Assembly (NCBI GenBank): GCA_023128195.1 | Contig: JAGMEL010000001.1 | Coordinates: 1-12,275, forward strand | Length of the DNA: 12,275 nt | Direction: 5' to 3' | Origin: Caldifarciminota bacterium | GTDB lineage: Bacteria > Hydrothermota > Tepidihabitantia > SM23-42 | Shown: in pieces, positions 1-6,205 of the stretch | Position numbering within the stretch: the stretch's first letter is position 1 | Layout: every line of letters starts with the position of its first letter | Notes under the pieces: model-generated | What the model saw: only the letters and a program-made list of their open reading frames with translations | Told to the model about the DNA's origin: nothing | Databases searched by the model: none | Position numbers and translations under genes: made by a program

Positions 1-35
1 AGAGGTAAGAAGCGTTGGGCGATTTTAAATTTCAG

Positions 36-50
36 ATTGCAAATTGCAAT
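36..50. repeat. Isolated 15-bp palindrome with 3-nt loop
   Basis: Perfect inverted repeat ATTGCA-aat-TGCAAT. It lies 21 bp outside the regular hairpin array that starts at 72 and has the same design (6-bp arms, 3-nt loop), so it may be a stray or decayed unit of that array. The surrounding bases 1-60 are AT-rich, with no supportable gene. A short palindrome in AT-rich DNA can arise by chance, so the link to the array is an inference. Confidence 0.5.
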
Positions 51-60
51 ACTTCGAACC

Positions 61-82
61 GTAAAAAAACCGCACGGAGTGC
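61..82 (-). terminator. Possible intrinsic terminator of the salvage operon
   Basis: Read on the minus strand, the outermost hairpin GCAC-tcc-GTGC is followed by GG and then seven T residues. This is the hairpin-plus-U-tract layout of a Rho-independent terminator, placed about 80 nt after the stop of the last gene. The stem is only 4 bp, so it would be weak unless the preceding hairpins of the array contribute. The copy at 12053-12070 has the same layout after the other operon. Confidence 0.4.
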
Positions 83-169
83 CATAACCGTTCATGAAAT
101 GAACCATAACCGCCCGCAGGGCTCATCACCGTGCGTAGCACCAACACCGCTCTCTTAGAGCTATCATCC
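61..169 (-). repeat. Tandem array of five mini-hairpins, downstream of the salvage operon
   Basis: Five perfect palindromes, each with a 3-nt loop, follow one another: GCAC-gga-GTGC (72-82), GTTCAT-gaa-ATGAAC (90-104), GCCC-gca-GGGC (112-122), GTGC-gta-GCAC (131-141) and GCTCT-ctt-AGAGC (149-161). Their centres are at 77, 97, 117, 136 and 155, so spacing is 19-20 bp. Arm sequence differs in every unit while complementarity is kept. The 7-8 bp linkers between them are similar: CATAACC twice, TCATCACC, CAACACC and TATCATCC. The last linker contains the TGA stop (164-166) of the serine hydrolase gene. In the minus-strand transcript the array forms the immediate 3' untranslated region. I do not recognise a named repeat family with this design. 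Confidence 0.85.
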
Positions 170-1228
170 TCTACTCCTTAAGATTTTACTTGTTAATTTG
201 ACTACTTTCCGTCTTATCTCGGGCATTATGCCCAATCTGACTTTTGGATGTATTGCATTTGTAAGGAGGATGATAATTAAATTCGATTTTGGTTCGGCAA
301 GGCACATTGTGCCAGTAAAACCTGTGTGATAAAATGTAGTATGAGCGAGGAGTTCAGGATACGGGTCTATGATCCAGCCCAATCCACGTTTTTCTTTTGC
401 ACCTGTATGGTCTTTAATCATCATCTTTAATGTACCGGGTTTTACAATCTCTTCATCAAGATAATGGCGCATAATCTTTGCTAAATCTCTTGCATTTGAA
501 AAGAGTCCGGCATTACCAGATACGCCCTTGTAACTATAGAACGCGTTACCGTCATGAACTTCGCCCTTGATTACATAATCCCGCCATTTTATCTTTGATG
601 CTTTACCATATTTTAATGCCATATTTTTTTCGTGCTTATTACCGAACTCAGTTGCTGCGATATTCTTTTTCGTAATATTGCCAAACCTTGTAGTCTTCAC
701 GCCGGTTTTTTTGAAGATATAAGTAGTACAATATTTATCAAGACTATACCCTGAAACTACTTCGACAATTTTCCCAAGTATTATATAGCCCAGGCATGAG
801 TATATCACCTTACTTTTTCCAGTATTCGTTTTTGCAAGGTAGTCCATACGTTTTTCTTCGGACAAAATATAAATTGGAAACCATGCCGGTATGCCCGATG
901 TATGGGTCAATAACTCATGAATTGTTTTTTCTCCGTTCGGTTTATTTTTAAAATCGGGCAGAAATTTCTTTATTTTATCGCCAAGTTTTATCTTTTTTCT
1001 TTCAGTAAGTTGCATAATTGCCATAGCAGTACCAACTGGTTTTGTAATTGATGCAAGATCAAATATTGTATATCTACTCATTCTTATCTTATCAGGAACT
1101 ATTTGAGCATAGCCATATTCCTGGAAGAATAGCGTATCCTTGTCGTTTCCTATCCAGCAAACACAGCCCGGAATTTTTTCCTTTGTAGTACAATCAGTTA
1201 AGAATTTATGGAGCGTCTCAAATGACAT
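164..1228 (-). CDS. Class-C beta-lactamase-fold serine hydrolase, AmiE (YbbE)-like muropeptide amidase
   Basis: This 354-residue serine hydrolase has the beta-lactamase/DD-peptidase fold. The nucleophile motif SxxK is S60-I-T-K63, HTSG is at 109-112, and the KTG-equivalent box is H301-T-G303. The stretch VHDGNA near 224-229 followed by GNAGLFS is typical of the AmiE/EstB-type branch. The usual YxN motif reads Y143-S-C145, with Cys in place of Asn. No signal peptide is visible at the N-terminus, so a cytoplasmic protein is predicted. It starts 2 nt after the stop of the kinase gene and is the last gene of the operon. In Bacillus, AmiE (YbbE) acts beside NamZ and NagZ and removes stem peptides from MurNAc. 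The same role is inferred here from the neighbours. It could instead be a general esterase or peptidase of the same fold. Confidence 0.85.
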   Translation of the reverse strand: MSFETLHKFLTDCTTKEKIPGCVCWIGNDKDTLFFQEYGYAQIVPDKIRMSRYTIFDLASITKPVGTAMAIMQLTERKKIKLGDKIKKFLPDFKNKPNGEKTIHELLTHTSGIPAWFPIYILSEEKRMDYLAKTNTGKSKVIYSCLGYIILGKIVEVVSGYSLDKYCTTYIFKKTGVKTTRFGNITKKNIAATEFGNKHEKNMALKYGKASKIKWRDYVIKGEVHDGNAFYSYKGVSGNAGLFSNARDLAKIMRHYLDEEIVKPGTLKMMIKDHTGAKEKRGLGWIIDPYPELLAHTTFYHTGFTGTMCLAEPKSNLIIILLTNAIHPKVRLGIMPEIRRKVVKLTSKILRSRG

Positions 1229-1230
1229 CC

Positions 1231-2148
1231 TTATGGACAGACTTCAGGACATGTGACGATATTAAATAATTCTTTAAATTCGCTCTTTTTCAATGCTTCT
1301 TGTATTAATTTTACTGCACGAGGAATATATTTTTTAAAGTGAACCTTATTTTTGTTTAATGAAAGATTAGCAAATGCACCGAGCACCTGCATATTTCTTT
1401 GTAATCCTGTTAGGTTATAGATATTCATAAATTCCCTTTTCTTAAACCTAACGCCCCGCTTTCTTAGAACTTTTAAGTAATAATCTATAAGTTTGCGTTC
1501 TGCTTCTTTAGAAATATTAACATACGGATCCCTTAGCAATGATGTCAGGTCATAGGTTAGCGGGCCAATCCTCGCTGATTGGAAGTCTATGATCTTTGCT
1601 TTTTTATTCTTGATGTAGATATTCTGTGATTGATAGTCGCGATGCATAAAAAAATTGCGCCATGGTTCTGTTTTTTTGATAATTTCTTGTGCCAGCAATT
1701 CTAATTCGTCATCAATCTTTTTTATTCTTGTCTTTGGGATTTTACAGAATTGATAGAGAAAATATTCTTTGAAATATTCCTGTTCCCATTTGATGTGCTC
1801 ATAATCGTAGTACACATTGATTGGTGCATCATTATAACCATCAATCTGTAGCTTTGTAAGTTCATCAATCGCAGCCCGATAAGCAGGATAGATCCCCTTT
1901 CGCTTTTTTGCTAATTCGTAAAGAGAATCATTGCCCAAATCCTCAATTAACAGCAGATTTGCATCCTCATCTGACCACTCGATTTCAGGTACTGCAATTT
2001 TTCTGTCAAACAGGTGCTTTTGCAATTTTAAGTAAGTTTGTATATCCCTATCCCAGACAAGTATAAAAGTCTGCTTTCCTTTAGTACACCGGTAAAATAT
2101 ACGATCAGATCCACCGATGTTTATTTTTTTAATGATTTTATATTCCAT
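1231..2148 (-). CDS. amgK: AmgK-like anomeric sugar kinase (APH/aminoglycoside phosphotransferase fold)
   Basis: The protein belongs to the phosphotransferase family of AmgK, which phosphorylates MurNAc or GlcNAc at the anomeric hydroxyl using ATP. The N-lobe has GGSDRIFYR and a LLLIEDLG strand. The C-lobe carries the catalytic loop MHRDYQSQN and the metal-binding IDFQSARIGPLTYDL segment with its LLRD continuation, all hallmarks of this kinase branch. The start is chosen at ATG 2148 because AAGGA lies 7 nt upstream of it, giving 305 residues. An alternative ATG at 2169 overlaps the upstream stop in an ATGA arrangement, would add seven residues and has no Shine-Dalgarno sequence. The adjacent MurU-like gene supports a MurNAc-1-phosphate product. 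The substrate is inferred from context: GlcNAc or another hexose is possible. Confidence 0.8.
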   Translation of the reverse strand: MEYKIIKKINIGGSDRIFYRCTKGKQTFILVWDRDIQTYLKLQKHLFDRKIAVPEIEWSDEDANLLLIEDLGNDSLYELAKKRKGIYPAYRAAIDELTKLQIDGYNDAPINVYYDYEHIKWEQEYFKEYFLYQFCKIPKTRIKKIDDELELLAQEIIKKTEPWRNFFMHRDYQSQNIYIKNKKAKIIDFQSARIGPLTYDLTSLLRDPYVNISKEAERKLIDYYLKVLRKRGVRFKKREFMNIYNLTGLQRNMQVLGAFANLSLNKNKVHFKKYIPRAVKLIQEALKKSEFKELFNIVTCPEVCP

Positions 2149-2165
2149 GTCCAGTTCCTTTTTTC

Positions 2166-3059
2166 TCATTTTATATTAATACAAAACTTATCTGATAATA
2201 AACAGTTGCTGAAATTACCCTCCTGGATTCTGCTGTTATTAAAGACGACAGTGTTATTCAGGGTTACATTGTCAGATATAAAACAATTTGCTCCAATGCT
2301 GATAAAACCGCTAAGATTTTTGGTTTGAACATTACTTGTGGGATGTACATAATGATGATAATTAACTTTAACCTCCTTTATTTTTATTCTTTTATTCAAA
2401 ATATCATGATGAGCCTGCCAGTATCTCTTATGAGTACCAATGTCATACCATGCGCCTTGTATTGGTACACCGGAGATCGGTTCATTATTATCAATTAACG
2501 TTTGATAAACCTCAATCATACTAAAACTTGCTTTGCTGGGAAGATATGAGAAGATGTTATCAGATAGGACCGTACATCCAGTAAATGTATAGAAGTTTTT
2601 ATTTTCATTCTCAGAAAAATGTTTTATACGAAAATCTCTATCTATTTCAACAAAATTCGTTCCGGTTTTTTTGGTCAGGACAAGCGTGGCAAGGCATTTA
2701 TGATGTTTATGAAATGCGATTGCTTCTGTTAAATCAATATTAGTAATAATATCACAGTTATGAACGATAAAATCTCCTTTTAAAAATTCCTTGAAATTCA
2801 GCAGTGCACCTCCCGTGCCCTTTAACTTTTGTTCAATGACAATATATGTGTTAGCCAATGTTTTTTGTACAAATTTCTTTATCATATCTGGTTTGTAAAA
2901 AAGATTGAAGCCAAAAGTTTTTATATCAAAATTAAGAAGGCGCGCGATATTTATTCCAATTACTGGACAATCAACAATTGGTAATAATGGTTTTGGTACG
3001 AAGTCGGTCATTGGCCTCAATCGATTTCCTAATCCAGCAGAAAGAATTAATGCACGCAC
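2166..3059 (-). CDS. murU: MurU-like sugar-1-phosphate nucleotidyltransferase with C-terminal hexapeptide-repeat tail
   Basis: This is an NTP-transferase-fold enzyme of 297 residues. The N-terminal signature is LSAGLGNRLRP followed by KPLLPI (residues about 6-29), with GTGGAL near 82-87 and the metal-site region HNCDIITNIDL near 99-109. The last 60 or so residues (PTSNV, ISIGANCFISDNVTL, VVFNNSRI) look like left-handed beta-helix hexapeptide repeats. The known short MurU of Pseudomonas lacks such a tail. The start codon is GTG at 3059, preceded closely by AAGGTGAT, a good ribosome binding site. Placement between a NamZ gene and an AmgK-type kinase suggests it converts MurNAc-1-phosphate and UTP to UDP-MurNAc. 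By sequence alone it could equally be a mannose- or glucose-1-phosphate nucleotidyltransferase. The 30-nt gap after namZ and the overlap or near-overlap with the kinase indicate one operon. Confidence 0.75.
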   Translation of the reverse strand: MRALILSAGLGNRLRPMTDFVPKPLLPIVDCPVIGINIARLLNFDIKTFGFNLFYKPDMIKKFVQKTLANTYIVIEQKLKGTGGALLNFKEFLKGDFIVHNCDIITNIDLTEAIAFHKHHKCLATLVLTKKTGTNFVEIDRDFRIKHFSENENKNFYTFTGCTVLSDNIFSYLPSKASFSMIEVYQTLIDNNEPISGVPIQGAWYDIGTHKRYWQAHHDILNKRIKIKEVKVNYHHYVHPTSNVQTKNLSGFISIGANCFISDNVTLNNTVVFNNSRIQEGNFSNCLLSDKFCINIK

Positions 3060-3089
3060 AGTATCACCTTATTTATTCGTGTAAAAAAA

Positions 3090-4253
3090 TTATCCATATA
3101 GTAAGTATTTTTTCCTTATTCTCTTAAATTTGTCTAAATCTCGCTGCCATCTTCTTTTTATCGATACTATTGATTTATTTTTCTCAATCGCTTCTCTTAT
3201 CCATGAGTTGCCAATAAGTATATCAAAAGGGAGTTTGCGCTTTTCGAATTCATAAGGCGGTTTTCGCCACTCAAATTTATCTGGATACAAATTCTTAATG
3301 GTTTTTATGATTTCCAACCCGGTTGAAACTGGATCAAATCTTTTTTTACCTGTAACATATATCTGCGCACCACCGCATAATCTATCTTTAAATTTATTGA
3401 ATGTGGGAATAAAATAGGTTGGTCTAAAATCTGTGCCAGGGAGCTTTTTCTTGTTAATCGCCTTTACAAAAGTGAATGGATCAATCCATGGCGCACCAAA
3501 AATTTCAAATGGTTTTGTGGTTCCTCTTCCTTCGGAAACATTGGTACCTTCTAAAAGACACATCCCGGGATACACAAATGCCGTTTCAAATGATGGCATA
3601 TTTGGAGAAGGACACGTCCAGCAAAGTCCCGTATCAGTATAGTAGTGTTGTCGTGACCACCCTTTCATTTTAACAATTTCTATTTGCGCGCCGATTTTTA
3701 ATTCGCCATTTATAAAATTACACAATTCTCCCATTGTCATACCGTGTCTGATCGGTACCGGATAAAGCCCAACAAATGAGATATACTTTGGTTCGAGCAC
3801 CGGACCCTGTACAGACACTCCATTTAAAGGATTAGGCCTGTCCAGAATAAGGATTTTCTTTTTTAATTTTGCCATCTGTTCTATCATAAGAATTGCCGAC
3901 CATACAAATGTATAATATCGTGTTCCGATATCCTGTAGATCAATTACAAGAATATCTATGCTTTTTAGTAGATGCATATCAGGTACCGGGCTTTTACCGT
4001 ATAGACTGTATATTATTATCCCTCTTTTTTTATCATAGTCGTCATATGACTTTATCTGATCCTGTAATGCTCCGTACAGTCCATGTTCTGGCGTAAATAC
4101 TATTTTCAGGTCAATTTTTTTAACCTGGGAAAAGATTGTTAGAGTTGGTATCAAATGTGAATCGCAGGATGAAATATTCGCACATAAACCTATGCGAGAG
4201 CCAATCATTGGTTTAAATCTACTAAATATCAGGTTATTAATACCCAAAATCAC
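3090..4253 (-). CDS. namZ: NamZ-type exo-beta-N-acetylmuramidase (DUF1343, GH171)
   Basis: Full-length DUF1343 protein, a family shown in Bacillus to release terminal MurNAc from peptidoglycan fragments. Diagnostic segments appear in order: GSRIGLCANIS, FTPEHGLYG, DLQDIGTRYYTF, LDRPNPLNGVSVQGP, HGMTMGELC, PSPNMPSFETAFVYPG, EGTNVSEGRGTTKPFE and GAPW. The C-terminus ends with the usual basic RIRKKYLLYG stretch. I place the start at GTG 4253 (387 residues) because the family's N-terminal GI..L segment begins there. A longer form from TTG 4286 would overlap the -35 and -10 boxes of a strong promoter, and ATG 4208 is a shorter option. With the chosen start there is no signal peptide, unlike exported family members. 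The TTG form would begin with a hydrophobic stretch that could mimic one. It is the first gene of a four-gene salvage operon. Confidence 0.88.
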   Translation of the reverse strand: MILGINNLIFSRFKPMIGSRIGLCANISSCDSHLIPTLTIFSQVKKIDLKIVFTPEHGLYGALQDQIKSYDDYDKKRGIIIYSLYGKSPVPDMHLLKSIDILVIDLQDIGTRYYTFVWSAILMIEQMAKLKKKILILDRPNPLNGVSVQGPVLEPKYISFVGLYPVPIRHGMTMGELCNFINGELKIGAQIEIVKMKGWSRQHYYTDTGLCWTCPSPNMPSFETAFVYPGMCLLEGTNVSEGRGTTKPFEIFGAPWIDPFTFVKAINKKKLPGTDFRPTYFIPTFNKFKDRLCGGAQIYVTGKKRFDPVSTGLEIIKTIKNLYPDKFEWRKPPYEFEKRKLPFDILIGNSWIREAIEKNKSIVSIKRRWQRDLDKFKRIRKKYLLYG

Positions 4254-4257
4254 ATGT

Positions 4258-4286
4258 ATTATACCATAAAAATAGATAAAAGTCAA
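4258..4286 (-). promoter_or_regulatory. Strong sigma70-like promoter for the salvage operon
   Basis: On the minus strand, TTGACT (4281-4286) is separated by exactly 17 bp from a perfect TATAAT (4258-4263). The predicted transcript start falls at about 4251-4253, on or beside the GTG start proposed for namZ, so the mRNA would be essentially leaderless. If ATG 4208 is used instead, the leader is about 45 nt and has no clear Shine-Dalgarno sequence. Confidence 0.75.
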
Positions 4287-4295
4287 GCTTTTTTT

Positions 4296-4375
4296 AAATA
4301 CCTAAAGATAAATAAATGCCTAAATGCCTAAAAGATGGTAGATAGAAGATGAAAGATAGAAGATGAAAGATGGAA
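4296..4375. repeat. Short tandem repeats between the divergent promoters
   Basis: An 8-bp unit AAATGCCT occurs twice in tandem (4314-4329), with a variant AAATACCT at 4296-4303. It is followed by a purine-rich run with a 7-bp period, consensus GATRRAA, from 4334 to 4375. Within that run a 14-bp unit GATAGAAGATGAAA is perfectly duplicated (4341-4354 and 4355-4368). The repeats lie upstream of both divergent promoters. They may be simple slippage DNA or a spacing element, and no protein site can be assigned. Confidence 0.7.
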
Positions 4376-4459
4376 GAAAATGCCCAAAATAAATAAATAC
4401 CGAAAAAAGCGAAGCGGTCGTCTCTCGTGCATCGAACAAGTGTAGGTATAATTTGTTAC

Positions 4460-4487
4460 TTGACAATCCGTCATATTTGCATATATT
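4460..4487 (+). promoter_or_regulatory. Sigma70-like promoter for the pilus operon
   Basis: A perfect TTGACA -35 box (4460-4465) is followed after 16 bp by TATATT (4482-4487). A start near 4494 would leave a leader of only about 5 nt before ATG 4499, so the mRNA is likely leaderless or nearly so. The promoter lies inside the longest possible reading frame (from 4427), which argues for the 4499 start. Confidence 0.65.
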
Positions 4488-4498
4488 ATATTAGAGAT

Positions 4499-6205
4499 AT
4501 GAAATTAGGTGAAATATTATTAGAACAGGGGTTGATTTCAGAGGATATGCTTGCCCAAGCATTAGATGAACAGCAAAAGGATGGAAAAAGAATTGGGTCT
4601 ACTCTGATGAAACTCGGTTTTGTAAAAGAAGAAGAATTATTAAAAGCATTATCAAAACATTTTGGTATTGAATCAGTAGATCTCAGAGAGTACGAATTGG
4701 ACGAGTCGTTATTAAAATTGATTCCCAGTGACATTGCCGGGAAATATCTTGTCGTGCCGGTAAATCGTTTTGGCCACACAATTACCCTTGCTATGATCAA
4801 TCCTGGTGATGTAGCAGCAGTCGAAGACATTCAATTTGCTACGGGTTTTGAAGTTGTACCGGTTGTTGCATCAGAAGATGCGATTTTGGAAATTGTTCGG
4901 GAACACTATGATGTCAAAAAACTTCTATCTGATGTGATGTACGAAATAGAAATGGCAGATGCAGGTGAGGCAAATGTAAAGGTTATTGATAATGCAGAGC
5001 AGAAGGAAGAAGAAGATTTATCAGATTTTCAGGACGATAGGGACAGCGGACCTGCCCTTAAACTTACAAGCAAAATAATTACTGATGCAGTTGACATGAA
5101 CGTTTCGGATATTCATATTGAACCGTACGAGGATGACATGAGAATCAGATATCGTATTGACGGTATGCTACATGAAATTATGAAACCACCAAAAAGGATG
5201 AACAGGTCTCTGGCAACGGTCATTAAAGTTATGGCTAAATTGAAGGTAGAGGAGAAGAGGCTGCCCCAGGATGGTCGAATAAAGGCAAGGATCCACAATA
5301 AAATTATCGATATTCGTGTCTCTACAGTTCCAACCCTGTTTGGTGAAAAGCTTGCCTTGAGAATTCTCGATCGTTCTGCAATACAATTGAATCTTGACCT
5401 TTTAGGTTTTGAACCTAGTAACTTAAAAACTTTTCGCAAAGCAATTAAATCACCTTATGGTATCGTGCTTGTTACAGGTCCAACCGGTTCTGGTAAAACT
5501 ACTACACTCTATTCAGGTTTGAAAGAATTGAATGATCCTGGTCTAAATATAATTACTGCTGAAGACCCGATTGAGTATTCCTTAATGGGAATTAATCAGT
5601 TACAGGTTAATGACCAGATTGGATTGACATTTGCCAGTGCACTGCGTGAGTATCTTCGCCAGGACCCAAATATCATAATGGTTGGTGAGATCCGAGACCT
5701 CGAGACTGCACAAATTTCAATCAGGGCATCATTGACCGGTCACCTTGTGATTTCTACAGTTCACACCAATTCTGCGGCAGCAACTGTAACAAGATTGGTG
5801 AATATGGACGTTGAATCATACTTGATTGCCTCGACAGTGCTGGCAATAGAATCTCAAAGGCTTTTGAGAAAAATATGTGAAAAATGCCGTGAAGAAAAGA
5901 AATATCCTGATGACATATTGCAAGATGCCGGTATTGATCCCAAAAAGTTGGATTTTCCCTTATACAAAGGAGAAGGATGTGAAAACTGCCGTGGAACCGG
6001 CTACAAAGGAAGAATAGGCATATTTGAAAATATGATTATTAGTTCAGAGATAAGAGATTTGATTCTCCAGGGAGCAACATCTTCGCAGATTGAGAAAAAG
6101 GCAATTGAAGAGGGCATGATTACGCTGCATGAATCAGCAATGTTGAAATTAGAACAAGGATTGACCACAATCGAAGAGGTCATTCATGAAACAATGGTGA
6201 TATAA
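4499..6205 (+). CDS. pilB: Type IV pilus extension ATPase PilB, first tandem copy, with MshEN c-di-GMP domain
   Basis: Hexameric cytoplasmic motor that powers pilin polymerisation at the PilC platform. The 568-residue protein opens with an MshEN domain. Two 24-residue motifs (2-25 and 31-54) are separated by five residues and match the RLGxxLxxxG...L...L..Q pattern, apart from conservative K2 and I32 and His for the last Gln at residue 54. The core has RLPQDGR, Walker A at 327-334 (GPTGSGKT), the AEDPIEY Asp box, RQDPN, Walker B IIMVGEIRD (Glu 397) and the HTN His box. A zinc-binding tetracysteine sits at C460/C463 and C494/C497. ATG 4499 is chosen because the promoter lies just upstream and the MshEN motif starts at residue 2. 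The upstream 24 codons to 4427 look non-coding. It is first in an operon with a second PilB, PilT, PilC and PilS. GspE of a type II system is less likely, given the PilT neighbour. Confidence 0.93.
   Translation: MKLGEILLEQGLISEDMLAQALDEQQKDGKRIGSTLMKLGFVKEEELLKALSKHFGIESVDLREYELDESLLKLIPSDIAGKYLVVPVNRFGHTITLAMINPGDVAAVEDIQFATGFEVVPVVASEDAILEIVREHYDVKKLLSDVMYEIEMADAGEANVKVIDNAEQKEEEDLSDFQDDRDSGPALKLTSKIITDAVDMNVSDIHIEPYEDDMRIRYRIDGMLHEIMKPPKRMNRSLATVIKVMAKLKVEEKRLPQDGRIKARIHNKIIDIRVSTVPTLFGEKLALRILDRSAIQLNLDLLGFEPSNLKTFRKAIKSPYGIVLVTGPTGSGKTTTLYSGLKELNDPGLNIITAEDPIEYSLMGINQLQVNDQIGLTFASALREYLRQDPNIIMVGEIRDLETAQISIRASLTGHLVISTVHTNSAAATVTRLVNMDVESYLIASTVLAIESQRLLRKICEKCREEKKYPDDILQDAGIDPKKLDFPLYKGEGCENCRGTGYKGRIGIFENMIISSEIRDLILQGATSSQIEKKAIEEGMITLHESAMLKLEQGLTTIEEVIHETMVI

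Noticed and set aside
2038..2328. 96-codon plus-strand frame across the MurU/AmgK junction
   Set aside because: It is antisense to two well-supported genes, with no ribosome site and no recognisable domain.
4254..4286. TTG start at 4286 for NamZ giving a hydrophobic, signal-like N-terminus
   Set aside because: The TTG is the first half of the TTGACT -35 box and the frame crosses a perfect TATAAT, so this stretch would not be transcribed from that promoter. It is kept only as an alternative.
4400..4440. A hairpin-array unit in the central intergenic region (CG-aag-CG followed by GTCGTC)
   Set aside because: It resembles the CG-gag-CG stretch at 12018-12024, but the arms are only 2 bp and no second unit follows at the expected 19 bp, so chance cannot be excluded.
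4427..4498. N-terminal extension of the first PilB from ATG 4427
   Set aside because: The 24 extra residues (MHRTSVGIICYL...) do not resemble PilB and contain the -35 and -10 boxes. The MshEN motif starts at the second codon after ATG 4499.
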